From Adenophora triphylla var. japonica (taxonomy: Eukaryota > Streptophyta > Magnoliopsida > Asterales > Campanulaceae): a DNA stretch of 64,000 bases. Numbering within the stretch: position 1 is the first letter of the stretch; each line of letters opens with the position of its first letter. Shown piece by piece: positions 23,547 through 35,852 of the stretch. The stretch lies in NCBI GenBank assembly GCA_022495995.1, contig JAFEMH010000336.1, positions 773,001-837,000 on the forward strand, read 5' to 3'. The translations under genes and the position numbers were made by a program. The notes beneath the pieces were generated by a model that did no database searches, was not told the origin of the DNA, and worked only from the letters and a program-made list of their open reading frames with translations.

Positions 23547-24903
23547 TGTTGGTGTTATGCCCTAGGCATATGATTGATAGACTTATGTGTTGACATTATT
23601 TATTATTATATGAGATGTTTATTATTTGATTATTATATGTTTTGTATATTTGTTTATAATAATCTCTGTCCCTAATTATTAAGAGAATAAATTAGTATAA
23701 TTGTCAATGGATAATCATGTGATGATTATATGCATAAGAGATGCACATTGAAATTATGGGTACTTGTTAGAGAACAAGTGATCGGACATGACCCGCATGA
23801 GATTTATGTCATGGTCAAATGTCATACTTAAATCTCATACGGTTACTTCATTTATTTCCTAGACCTAAGATTATCGTAACCTTACATATGATGAAAGTCA
23901 TGTTTGATTTTAGTCAAACGATATCTTAACACGATATCTATAAAGACTATCATTGGCATGATCAGATTCATGATGGGAAGGATGATAAGTCAAGAAGGAA
24001 TTTGTCCTCGAAGAGAGATGTTATACTTGGGCCCCTCGATGAGTGATAATGATGAAAGTGTATGGCCGTACCCCAATATGATTGGAATTATCATTATACT
24101 CAAGAATCGAGAAAGCATTGAACAATAACAAGTTGACAAGGACCATGACTTGTGTTCAATATAACATCGTGAGACAAAGGGATAAATGGAAGTACACCAT
24201 TGGAAACGTGAACTCTTACGTTACATTATTTGGGTAGACATAATGGCTTGCTAGAGTCCGCTTATGTCTTATGAGATTCGATATGATCGAACTCATTGCC
24301 AACATAATGTAATCCTATTGGGTCACACACAACTAGAATGAATTGGTTAAACCGGAGGAAATATAGTTGAGAGTTTCTGTATCTGGCTATATATACCGCG
24401 CGACATATTAAGCCAATGGCTTAATATACCGCGCGACATATCAGAGCCGCACGCGTTTTTGACAGCCTGTCTCTCCTAATACGATTAGGAGAAGTATTCT
24501 TACTATTGTAATATAAATACAAGGGTTCTGTCAGACCTAGAAGCTAGCCGAAATTTTCAATCAAAAATTCACAACAAAATACTCTCAATATTCTTCAAGG
24601 TTTTAGATCTAGCAATCATCAAGAAGTTGTTCTTGAATTCATTCAAAGGTGTGGATACCAAAAGAGGGTCTTCGCTCGTTCATCGATCAAGGCCTAGAGT
24701 TTAAGCAAGTTGAAGAACGAAGTTTGTGATTCGATATCACATAATCAAATCGTTCGATAGCTCAAGACCGGAAAGCGTTTCAAGGTTGGTTTAATTCTAT
24801 CTCATAGGAATTTAAATTAATTGTATAGAACGGATCCTAGGGCTTCTTGGGTTTTATGTTTTAATGCTTAATTCCGCTGCGCATGGACCCGTAAAACCCA
24901 ACA
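23547..24903 (+). repeat. 3' LTR of the nested Copia element
   Basis: 1,357 bp, nearly identical to 16719-18071. Many of the differences are CG in one copy against CAG or CTG in the other. Ends CCCAACA. Confidence 0.92.
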
Positions 24904-24946
24904 ATAATGTAATATTAAAATTGTGCCTAGGGTTAGGGTCGTTACA

Positions 24947-27900
24947 CTCACTCCCCCTTAAAGAAAATTCGTCCCGAATTTGACTGTCACTTACCTAACT
25001 GATCAACCCGCCTCGGTTACATGTATACCTCAGACTTCAATTCCCAATTAGTCTCTTCAATGTTGTGATTCTTCCCCAAAATTTTCTAATTCCATTAATA
25101 ATATGATATTACCACTCAATGACCCAAGCATACTATACAATTATTACTAACGCGAATTTTCACGATCTCAATGAAAATATAAATAAAAGTATTACAATTT
25201 ATGTCACCAAATCCATTATAATATCACATTAAAACTTCAAATACTCTATAAGCTTCTCCAAGCCAGTCTATAAGTCAAATTACCAATCTTTTCTAAAACT
25301 TCAAATGGACTAACAAACTTTGGCGTCAATTTACTTAGGCCTTGCTTCTCTAACCTCATCCCAACAAATTAGAGATCGATATTTTCTTCCCGAACAACGC
25401 CTCATACGGTTTTATCTCAATGCTAGAATAATAACTGCTATTATACGCACCCAACCACTGGTAATCCCACGTCCTATCAACTACTAAAATTCATTGTGCA
25501 TGCCTATAGCATATCCTTAATAATAAGTGATGATTCCTCAAATTTTCACAAAGTTAAACTCAATAGCATTCCTACATTCCAAAACGATCTTTCCAACAGA
25601 TGTCTACCCAATCCATTCAATACTATGGGATTTATACTATCAAACTATCTCCAAGATTTATGAGGACTTTATCAATAAATATTTCATCAAAGTATCTATA
25701 CTGAGTAGAAAATACAAATCAACTTTCTATACAAAACAACATACCCCTCTTTACTTCCAATGTAACTCAATCACAAAATCTATCGTGATAAAACTCTCAA
25801 GTTCAATCTAGAACTCTAAATGTTCTAACAAATCTTTCAACGTCAAAATTCTATCTCCACATTGGTGATCAAACTACATTATGTCTCGACTCACTTGAAA
25901 CGAGTTAGTTCAATTATCTTATCCGCAGTTCTCATAATACAACATTAAACACTTGCTCATGGAATAATAAATGTGGACATGCTAATAAGATCCTGATTCC
26001 ACGAACGAAATATTAATTGACCATTTTTCACAATTCAATGTTCTAATTATGTTCAGGACTAGTGACAAATCAATATTCGAATTGGATGGTTGGCCGCCCA
26101 CAACGGAGCCGATCCAACTTCAAAACAAAACCCGAGTCTACTGTGGCCGACACAATAATAACTCCACATTTATCAAATCATTTCTCGGATCAAAACTTGA
26201 ATACAATTAATCATTATAGGGAAACTAGGTTGCCTTTTTACTTGCTTTTGTACGAACTATACTTTAATATAACATGTCCTTCTAAATTTTACAACATCTT
26301 TCAGAATTCCAAAGAATAGATAAAAAGAAATCCAATGAGACTCGAATGGTTTATTTATTTAAAACCGTCCCATACCAGTTTTAATTAACTAAACCACTCA
26401 AAATTTTAAGAAATTTTGTTAAAGATTGATAAGCTGACAAAATTAACTCAAGTGATTTAATGATCTACAACCGTCCCATTCCAGTGGTAGATAATTAAAT
26501 TACTCCCAGATTTTAAGGTACACAAAAACGGTTCACTGACTTTAATAAATCAAAATATCCCTGAAGGGTACAAATGCTCATACTGAAGTTCAATTTATAA
26601 TCCAAAGTTGTAAAGCACTTTTAAAACAATTCCAACAAAATATTCTTGTTTGACCTCTATTTATAGTATAGCCACCACTTATAATATTTATACTTAGTTA
26701 ATTTCTCTATAAGAAAACACAATCTTGCCATACTATTACTATCTCCGATAAATAACACTAAAACAATCATTAAGCTTATAAACTAGGTAAATCATCCTTA
26801 ATTCAATAATTCCTCAAGTTGAATATTCAACACTGTTACTTAATTTGAGTCATCTATTCCTTACCTTTGATATTGGTATTGTACTTAGTAACAACGTATT
26901 GCAACATCTAGTTCCCAATTAAATATCATAATTTCTAAATAAGAAAATATAATTGAAACTCACATAGATCAATCATTCCCAAATTGCGATTAAACAGTGT
27001 AAACTAACTTACCTCTCTATAACCATCAACAACTCAAAATCCGTATAACGTCTACATCTTCCAAGGATCACACCAATCCTTCATATGAGTCACGCAACTA
27101 AGTCAATCTATACAGTGTAATCATCCTAAAGTACCCCGTCTTCCAATAAGATTTATCCTCATTTTATTTTCTCAACTAATGATAATCATCCCTCAAAACA
27201 AACCATATGCCTATTTTACCAATCCCTGAAGTTGGTCCTACAAGTCACCAATAACTACATCTATTATACTTCTTCACATTTACCCTATTTACCCCTTCAT
27301 AACTAATACACAACCACAATTCAAAACGGTCATATTACATACCAATGTTGTCTTAAGTATATCTTTAGAACAAATATTCACTGAAATTGTAACACCCGAA
27401 ATTCAACTAATAACCATTGAGTATCCTACTAGTTTCAAAAATCAGTCATACAAATCATCAACAAGTGATAACGAATACTTATTTCTTACAGTTACCAATG
27501 TGAGATCTCTATAATCTATAATTAACCACCAAGTATCATCTTTTCTAATTATAGTACTAATTGATCCTCACGGAGAGTCGCTAAGCTAATTATCTTCTTT
27601 ATCATATACTTTCCCAAGATGAATCATCAAGTCTGTCACCCCAAATAGTGTCCTCTATCTAGGAATTCGAATACTAAAATAGTACCTTATATCAACTCAA
27701 AGCTTCAATATCCTGGTATGATACCTGATGAAAACCCATTTTTGAAACTCACTTGAAAAACACCACTTAGTCAACTTATAGGGTGATACCACTTACAAAA
27801 ATATCTGATTTCCTATTCAAATTAGTAGCAAGAATTCAATCAATCTCTCATTAGAGAATAAACTTATAGCACATAAGGCAAAGATATATTAGTTCCATAA

Positions 27901-28651
27901 GATCTCGGACTCGCGATATTTTATAACCCATATAATCCCACTTAGACTATCACTTTCGATACTAGTCTCATATATCTAGTCTCCACCATGAGACACCAAT
28001 GAATAAATAATCATGCAATTATACAACCATAAACCACTCTTAATTAGGCCATATACCTAACCTCAACTAAGAGTTCACAAATTCATTTACCACCGAACTT
28101 GAGATAACTCAAGGTTATTTTAATTCAAAGATAACACACAACTCAAATAACCTTCACATTCCTTAGGCCATACTTTCGACATTTATGCATATATGATATA
28201 ATAGCAAATAATGACTCATTCGCCTCTACCACACACGGAGGCAATTAAACATAGATAAGGAGACTCGCTTCTTGCGACAGTCCTCCCAAATTACAATCAC
28301 CATGATAAACAAGAATGATTCAAGGTACTCTCCCGTAGGAGTAGAACCTCCAGCACATAAGGCAACTTTTAGGCCAATTATGCAAATAAAGATGAAATGT
28401 AATGCCACATGAGAACGAATGAACGGGGATTTATAAAAGTATGAACCCTAACTCCTGAGACAGGTAAAATACCTCAAATGATGGTGGAGGAATCTATCTT
28501 TCCATAACTCACCTTTCCTTGATTCCTTGGATGGTCAATATCATTTTCTGTCTTTGAACCAATTCCTGCGTTAAACTCTCGACGTAAGTTATCGCACACT
28601 CTCACTCAGCTAGACTCTACCCGAGAACTCTAACCGAGCTCTGATACCAAC
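24947..28651 (-). pseudogene. Eroded Gypsy internal region with reverse transcriptase and integrase traces
   Basis: Minus strand near 27570-27440 reads T-W-W-L-I-I-D-Y-R-D-L-T-L-V-T-V-R-N-K-Y, the Ty3/Gypsy reverse transcriptase segment (W-R-M-C-I-D-Y-R-x-L-N type). Near 25470-25350 it reads Y-Y-S-S-I-E-I-K-P-Y-E-A-L-F-G-K-K, the integrase C-terminal segment, followed in another frame by I-C-W-D-E-V. Near 25320-25250 come traces of P-K-F-V-S-P-F-E-V-L. Stops and shifts are everywhere and no gag was found. At 3.7 kb it is shorter than a full Gypsy interior. The LTRs are far better kept than this region. Confidence 0.75.
28639..28651 (-). other. Primer-binding site of the Gypsy element
   Basis: GCTCTGATACCAA on the plus strand, i.e. 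TTGGTATCAGAGC on the element's strand, complementary to the 3' end of initiator Met-tRNA. It lies directly against the 5' LTR and fixes the element's orientation. Confidence 0.9.
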
Positions 28652-31600
28652 TGTGAGGACCCCGACCCGGAACCTACACGTGTCCCAAGCTAGAGCGTCC
28701 TCAAACTAACCCAAATTTCATAAACTTTTAAAATCTTTATTTAACTTTCAAAAATAAATACAATTATTATAACCATTTCAAAATAGATCTACACCTTTTC
28801 ACAATGGAGAGATAGTTGACTAACTTAGAAAGTAAGAAACTGTTTTAGTTACAAAAGGCATCGGTTATAACATAAAATGAAGATTTAATAATACAATTCC
28901 GTAAATGATTTATACCAAGGTACACTTTCTATACCGACCTAATCATACCCCGACAATTCCCACAATATAACTTCCAAACTCCTCACCGCCCTTACTGGGC
29001 CGGTCCACCCGTGTCTCGGAATCTAAAAACAAGTAAAGGGAGAGGGCGAGAATAAATCTCAAAGAAGCTATTATGAATGCAAAGAATATGCCATATAAGA
29101 TGCAACACATAACAAGTTGCATATAACACGTTGGAAAGTCAGAACACCTTACATTACCTCGTTTACCTTTTCCCGCCCGAAAGAGTCGTACAACATTGGG
29201 TATAATAATACTCCAATCTTACAGTGAGCCGCTTAAGCAATACTCACGTCTTATAAGACCCGTTTTTCAGAAAACCAAATAAGACAAGAGCAACTTCGTA
29301 AGGCTTTTGGCTCAATACAGATGCTATACCCCATCCCGCGGCCACACAGAGGGATCGGCCTACGTATATAACATAATCCGATCACATTAGGTCACACTTC
29401 CATAATTGATCGTATTATGTTATACCCCCAATGTCACCGACTCACACATTATCAAGCACATAATAGATACTTCAATAAATCCACAAAGCGGGATAAACAA
29501 CATAGCACAACATGGTAAAATATACTCACGCTCAACCAACATCATAAAGAACATTTCTTTAACACACTATGCATAAATAAGCAATATAGTCACATGGTAA
29601 AATATACTCATGTTCAACCAATAATCAGAGTGCAGCATTTATATAATACACTAAGCATAATACAAGTCATGAATAGGTACTCAAGTAAGGCTCCGTTTGT
29701 TTCACCGTAAAACATTTTCCGGAAAATGTTTTCCGGAAAATAACCTGTTTTACTTGCTTTGGTTAGCCCCTGAAAATGTTTTTCCTAAAATAACTCGTTT
29801 TCCGCCATTTGTTTATCGCCTAAGTAAAAACGTTTTCCTGAAACATTTTACGCCCTTCCTAAGTAAAACGACCTACCGACCTTGTCCTAAGTAAAACATT
29901 TTCCGAAAATGGAGGCCTTAATGTACAACTCATATTACGCCCGGTACAACCACCCCACCGCCTATCCCACTCCCCCAAAAAAATTTTTTTTAATTTTTTT
30001 GTAATCGCCCCCCACCCCCTGACTACCCCCACCCCCCCCCACCCACCCACCCACCCCAAAATTTTTTTTTTTTTTTTTTTGTAATCGCCCCCTACCCCCC
30101 GCCTACCCCCCACTTCACCCCCACCCACCCCCCAAAAAAAAATTTTTTTTTTTTTTTGTAATCGCTCTACCTCGCTTACTACCCCCCACCCAAAAAATTT
30201 TTTTTTTTTTGTAACGCTTCCTGCCCTCCCCCCCCCAAAAATTTTTTTTTTTTTTTTTTGTAATCTCACTTCACTGCCCCCCAGCTTCTATTTCACCACC
30301 CCAAAATTTTTTTTTTTTTTGTAATCGCTCCCCTACCCCTCGGCCTACCCCACCCACCCACCCACCTACCCCCCGAAAAATTTTGGGGGCGGGGCAAAGT
30401 GGGCAGGTGGGTAGGGGCGACATAAAAAAAAAATAAATTTTTGGGGGCGTTAAAAAAAAAAAAAAAAATTTTTTGGGGGGTGAAGGTGGGGGTGGTAGGG
30501 CAGGGGTAGGCGATTACAAAAAAAAAAAATTTTTTGGGGGGGTGGGAAGGGGTGTGGGCAGTGAAGGCGATTACAAAAAAAAAAAAAAAAATTTGGGGGG
30601 GGTGGTGGGGGAAGGGGGGGGTGGGGGTAGCGAGGGGGTAGGGGGCGACATAAAAAAAAAAAAAAAAAAATTGGGGGTGGGGTGGGGTGGGCGGTGGGGG
30701 TGGGGTAGGTCACCTTGTGAAATATGAGTCGTTTTACCAAACACCCGAAAACATTTTACACCCTTCCTCCGTAAAATATTTTCCTCCGTAAAATATTTTA
30801 CGCTCTACCTCCGTAAAACATTTTACAGGAAAACATTTTACAGGAAAACATTTTCCAGAAAACGTTTTCCGGAAAACATTTTACGTCGAAACAAACGGAG
30901 CCTAAGATGATGATATATCTCCAACCCATCTTACTAGGTAATTATACGACAATATATGATCTCTACAAGGATCCAAGTTAACTCTACCAAGTTGGAGTCA
31001 CCTTTAATAAACTGCCAAATGATTTCTAAGTCGGAGATAGAATGCTTCCGTAGTTCCAATTTAACCCATTTAAGGTGTTATTAAGTGGCCCAAGTAATCT
31101 ACTTTAACCTAGATTAAAAGGATCAATTTCATATTCCGGGAAGGTTAGGTTCCAAACTTTATATTGGTTAAGGATCATGCTAGAAGGTTACTAGTGAAAA
31201 TTCAGCGAAACAGGGAACTGGACCATATTCTGCCAACATGGGCGACCGCCCAGGCCACTTGGGCGACCGCCTGCCGGGGTTTCCAAGGATTCTGCCATCG
31301 CCTTCTGGGCGGCCGCTCACCACCCTCGGGCGACCGCCCAAGACCCTTTTCCAGCCAAATTAATTTTCAATCCCTTTTTACTTAGGTTCATTTCCCTTTT
31401 AATTCTTCCTACAATTCAAGATCACCAAAGGAATCTCCTAACTTGCCATCCTCATCCTAAATCACTTAACCCCAAAATAACATAGATCTAGATTGTTCAC
31501 CACAAGAATTCCAACCCATTTCATTAACATTTTTCAAGTTTGATTTTCTAAAACTAACTCCACCCATTTCATTACCTCATTTCAAGTTTAACACTTTTAA

Positions 31601-32411
31601 TCTAAATCAACCCATGTTCTTACACTCTTGATCAACAATAACATCCTTCCAAAAGATTAATCCATTCTTCAACTCCCAAGAAGATTTCCAAAGCATTTAA
31701 ACAATCATCTAAATAACAATAACAACATTAAATAACTCATGAACATTTAGATGAAGGGAAGTCATAACAACTCACCTAGAATAGGAGATGGATCATGGAT
31801 TTCTTTAGCTTAATAGATTCTCCTAGTTGTCCCAAGCTCAAATGTACTCTTGAATTGAAAAATGGAGAAGATTTGAACCTAGGAGGTTCTTGGGAAGCAA
31901 GGCTTCACATTGAAGCTTCCATGGAGATTTTATAAAAGGAAAATGAAATGAAGGAGAAGAAGAAGGAAGATTGAGTATAAGAATGGTGAAGGAGTAGGGG
32001 GGGCCGGATTAAGAGGGAGTATGGGGAAGGGTATGGGAAAAGTAAGAGAAAGGTATGGGATGTTTGACAATTGAGGGAAATGAAGAGTGATTTAGGGAGG
32101 ATGGTCCCCTCACTCTACTCATCCTATTAATCTCAAGGCTTTCACTACCATGACAATTTATTCCCCTTATTTCCCAAAGCATATAAATTAAAATCCTCCT
32201 ACCCAAGTATTTATTCCACATACTATAATCCTCCTTCCACATTTTATTTATTTTCTATTTTTATATTTCCCTTTAGAACATTATTTTATTTCCCAAACAT
32301 TTCATCCTAATATAAGAATTTAAAGATATAAAGTGAACATATAAAGTTAACATTAATATTAAAAGCATATAATGTAATATTAAAATTGTGCCTAGGGTTA
32401 GGGTCGTTACA
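28652..32411 (-). repeat. 5' LTR of the Gypsy element, with a foldback insertion
   Basis: Without the 1,214-bp insert and its TAA duplication the LTR is about 2.54 kb and very similar to the 3' LTR. It contains the CG-rich block at 31239-31343 in partly altered form. Confidence 0.9.
29689..30902. mobile_element. Foldback/Tourist-like element with C-rich and T-rich arms
   Basis: The ends GGCTCCGTTTGTTTC (29689) and GAAACAAACGGAGCC (to 30902) are inverted repeats flanked by TAA on both sides; the empty site is seen in the sister LTR near 15283. Three-bp TAA/TTA duplications and a G-rich TIR with TGTTTG suggest a PIF/Harbinger (Tourist) origin. The left arm repeats units of a C run, an A/T run and GTAATCGCC. 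The right arm is the reverse pattern of G runs, A runs and GCGATTACA or GCGACATA. The whole can fold into one long hairpin. It codes for nothing believable. Confidence 0.85.
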
Positions 32412-32416
32412 CTATG

Positions 32417-33203
32417 GGCCATAAAACGGGCAAAGCCCAATGGATTGGGCTCAATGAAAAATATACACAAGTCTTAAATATGACGTAGGGAATGGGCTTT
32501 CCTAGCTATGATCGTCACTTCCACCTCGTCCTAGTCCTTATGTCAACCTAAACATAATTATACATTCATATGACTCATATAACCAGAGAGCTGACCTATG
32601 TCGACTTGGACATATGTATCAATTTATATGACTAGGACGACCAGATAACTGATCTATGTCGACCAAGGCATACCTATATGTCGACCAAGGCATACCTATA
32701 TGTCGATCATGGCATATTCAAATGACGACCGGAGCCTACCAGGCCACCATCATGACAAGGGGAATGGGCTTCCCTACCCTTGGTCACCTATCTTGCCCGG
32801 AATAACCACATGTCGACCAACATTCTATGTCGAGGAGCATGCCTAATAGCATACGTACAGAAGACTTTTCTAATCCTATTACAATAAGGACTGTGGGGAA
32901 TTAGGATTTGAGTAGGATTTGACTTCTTATCTCTCCTAATTTCCTATTCAAGGCAGGATACTATCTACTACACCTATAAATACAAGCCATAAATCACATA
33001 ATTGAGGTACACACATCTTTGACTATAAATTATTGTCAATTGATTTGCTCTCTACAATACAAATACTTACTCTCACGTCGGAGGGCCTTCACCGGTGAAG
33101 TCCCAACTCAGTTTACGTATTTGTTCATCTTTTTCAGGCTATTCAAGCATCCATGATATAACTTTACAGCTGGATTTGAACTGATCCGACGTTTTTTGCA
33201 TCA
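32417..33203 (+). repeat. LTR-like remnant, possibly a solo LTR
   Basis: A TATA-like CCTATAAATACAAG (about 32971) is followed by CACGTCGGAGGGCCTTCACC (about 33077), wording typical of the R/U5 region of several Gypsy LTRs, and the stretch ends GTTTTTTGCATCA. Units of GTCGACCAAGGCATACCTAT repeat at 32660-32700. The start and target duplication could not be fixed. No coding sequence. Confidence 0.45.
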
Positions 33204-34140
33204 TCAAAAACCTTTTCCATTTTGAATAGTCTGATTTGAGATGAGACAAACAAGAATGACAAAAAGTTCGATTTAAAGTGGGAAGTGATCATAAATTGAC
33301 AATTACTTGAGATACATTTTAGCTCTTAAATAATAGGGCAAATTTCAATTTGATTATCTAAGTTTGTATCAATTTTGCAATTTGATTTCAAATATTGAAA
33401 AAGTTGCGTTGATATTTTGTTGCAAATTGGTGTAAAAATTAATAAATTGATATTTTTTCTTGACGAAATTAAAGTCATATGCCATGCAAAATAACCCTTT
33501 AAGGGACATGCTAATCATTCGTAAGGAAAAAAAAAGAATTAATTGCCCTTTAACATCAAAACGGTGTAGATTTATAGCTCTTCCTTAATTTAAAAAAAGA
33601 TTCAAAAATAAAAATTAATCAAAAAACACCTAAAGCATTATGTGGTGGTAACGGTGGTGCTAATAGTGGTGCTGGTTGATGGTGTTAAGGTTGAAATAAA
33701 TGTGAAATGTCCATTATGATTATTAAAATGTCATGTGTATGGCACATGGATTCGATAAAAAAGTAACATTTTGTTTGTTTTTATATTAATTAGCAACAAA
33801 ATGCCAATGTTAGAAATCGAATTGCATCTTTTTCAATGCTGGAAGTCAAATTGCAAAAGTGATATAATCATAGCCCTAAATAATACTAACAAGTATTATA
33901 AGACAAAGGGAAGGTATAGATTTTGGCACAATTTTTTTCCAAAAGTGACAATTTGAGAAAAAATTAAGTTGGACAAGTATAAGGGAGATAGTGGAAAATC
34001 AGATACTTTGAGGGGTCGAAGTGCACGTTGTCCCGAGAACTGGACTGAAACAAAATCTTCGTAGTATTCGGCCGGACCCGGGAATAAACCACATAATAGA
34101 AGACAGATTAGTGCGAGAAACACAGAGAGCGCGTCAGGGA
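33204..34140. other. Intergenic region upstream of SEC24A
   Basis: AT-rich, with no gene. The last 200 bp become GC-richer. The SEC24A promoter must lie here or just downstream, but I see no clear TATA box, which is common for housekeeping plant genes. Confidence 0.45.
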
Positions 34141-34347
34141 TAGTTACCGTTCGCCGGAAGAAGACTTAAGCCGGAGGAGAAAGATAAAGGCCGCCGGCGA
34201 ATTATCAATTCGCAGCCAAAGCCTTTCAGATCTATCGTTTTGATAGAGATAATTGGAGTGTTAAGTGAAGCGAAGGGATTGAATTGGCAGTTGGATCGAT
34301 CGCCTGCATTTTAGCTAATTGAGTGACTGACGGCGGGATTTCGTCAG
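34141..34347 (+). other. SEC24A: Probable 5'-UTR exon of SEC24A
   Basis: A GC-richer stretch ends in a strong donor (TCGTCAG/GTATGT, intron from 34348). No ATG opens a long frame here. An acceptor (TTCTTGCAG, ending 35798) precedes the coding exon. The transcription start is a guess. Confidence 0.5.
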
Positions 34348-35852
34348 GTATGTTTGCTCCCTTCTTCAATTTTCGCTTGTAACGTCCCACTCATGTGTCA
34401 ACTCGGTGATTCCATCGAGTTGCCGGAGACTCGGCGATCTGGCTGAGTTATCTAGCATCAATTGTGCTGTGTACTTTGCGGATCGGGAACCCTAATCGAG
34501 TCTTTGAAAAACTACTTAGGCATGTCTTAATTGATGTAATTCGGTGGAAAGTCTTATACCCAACTTCTCAAAGCTCAATTTAATTCCACCAGGCAAGCAT
34601 CAAAATCTGCCATTTGTCTCCTGTGAATGTAAATTATACTCGATCAGTTATACATACATCCTAACTACGTGTGGCAAAGTTTAGTGCTAGTACACATAAA
34701 ATTGCAATCCAAGTTGCGAGGTTGTGTTTGGCCACACCAATTCGAAGTCATTGGTTTGGAATTGGAAGAACAAAATGATCTCCGATTACTCTTCCAATTC
34801 CATTCCATTCCATTCCAACAGCTTGAAATCGGGCTGCCAAACATGCGCTAGTGTAAAATTCATTCTATGGTTGTTCAAATCACATGCAAGTAAATGACCA
34901 GTCTTCCTTACTGAACTAGTTTTGAACTCCTTGCCACCCAAGCAAGCGGATAAAGCATATGTGCAACATAATTAAATAAGCTTACTTAAGGCGAATCTTG
35001 AGGATTTCTAACTTCAGAATCAATGCCGTCTAAATGCAGATAATACTAAGCTGAAGCTTTTCTGGATGGTTGTGCATGAAATTCTTGTTTATTGTAAGGC
35101 AATTTTATGGCTGTATCTTTTGAAAGTTTCAAAGTAAGTTTGGAATCACCGGAAAAAGTTAACAGGCTTGAAAGTTACTCTTTCTCAGAGCATTTCTTCT
35201 TGGAGGCATGATTGCCTATATTTTAAGTTTATGGGTTGATTGTTTGTTGAGAGCCTTTTCTGTTTTCCGCACAAGTTGAACAGTCATTTTTCTGTATAAC
35301 CTTAACTCAGTGAAATTTTTCTTTTGGCCATCAGACTGAATTAATTTATTCCCTCTTTCCCACAAAAAAGTCAGTTCTACTTTTAGACGTTCCACATAAA
35401 GAGTCTTGTCTAAAAAACCAAGCCTATAAAATTTCATAAGTTTCTAATTCCATCCTTCTGTCGTTATATTTTAAACTAGTGAAACAAGTATAATTCCTGA
35501 AACTGAGAGTTTGTATGCATTATTTTCATCCTTAAAAATGTTTAGTTTTGAAGCGTGGACATGAATAGCAGCACTAGGTTTTTATTCAGCGCAATCACGA
35601 ATAAGCTTCATTATGTCTTAGTTAGCTACTGTCAAATGCACAAGTATATTTTCTTTGTTGGTTGTGAATAACTGCAACAATGTTTATAAGACCTAGAGTC
35701 TCAACTCCAAACTTTTGGGTCTTCTATTAAGCTTGTGCTTAATGCTTATTACACAGAAGCGAAATAGGTTGACGAGATTTGTATCCTGATTCTTGCAGAT
35801 TAATTTATGTAAGCATACTGATTGAACGTGATTGAATTTGAGATATACAAGG

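Larger units (their letters stand above)
16719..24903 (+). mobile_element. Ty1/Copia retrotransposon (TNT1/Tork-like), full length but with broken frames
   Basis: The LTRs are 16719-18071 and 23547-24903, starting TGTTGGTGTT and ending CCCAAC(A). The 5-bp flanks are ATAAC (16714-16718) and ATAAT (24904-24908), and the empty site is seen in the sister Gypsy LTR. The primer site follows the 5' LTR and a purine tract (GTGGGAGA) precedes the 3' LTR. gag, protease, integrase, reverse transcriptase and RNase H lie in Copia order. A long 1.5-kb leader precedes gag. Several 1-base frameshifts and stops break the polyprotein. LTR similarity is very high, so insertion was recent. Confidence 0.93.
14236..24946 (-). 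repeat. 3' LTR of the Gypsy element, split by a Copia insertion
   Basis: The LTR occupies 14236-16718 and resumes at 24909-24946. The break matches base for base the unbroken stretch at about 32369 in the other LTR. Removing the insert and one duplicated pentamer gives about 2.52 kb. Confidence 0.9.
14236..32411 (-). mobile_element. Ty3/Gypsy LTR retrotransposon, host to two further insertions
   Basis: Read on the minus strand, the 5' LTR is 28652-32411 and the 3' LTR is 14236-24946. Both run TGTAACGACC ... GGTCCTCACA, and a perfect 5-bp duplication CTATG flanks the whole (14231-14235, 32412-32416). The primer site TTGGTATCAGAGC (initiator Met-tRNA) lies next to the 5' LTR at 28639-28651. 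A purine tract (AAGGGGGAGTGAG) abuts the 3' LTR. The internal 3.7 kb has eroded pol in the Gypsy order RT then integrase. The 3' LTR is split by a Copia element and the 5' LTR by a foldback element; without them both LTRs are about 2.5 kb. Confidence 0.92.

Noticed and set aside
29859..30740. Open frames rich in Pro, Phe, Lys and Gly on both strands
   Set aside because: They arise from C, T, A and G runs of the foldback element; no start context, no relatives, mirror frames on both strands.
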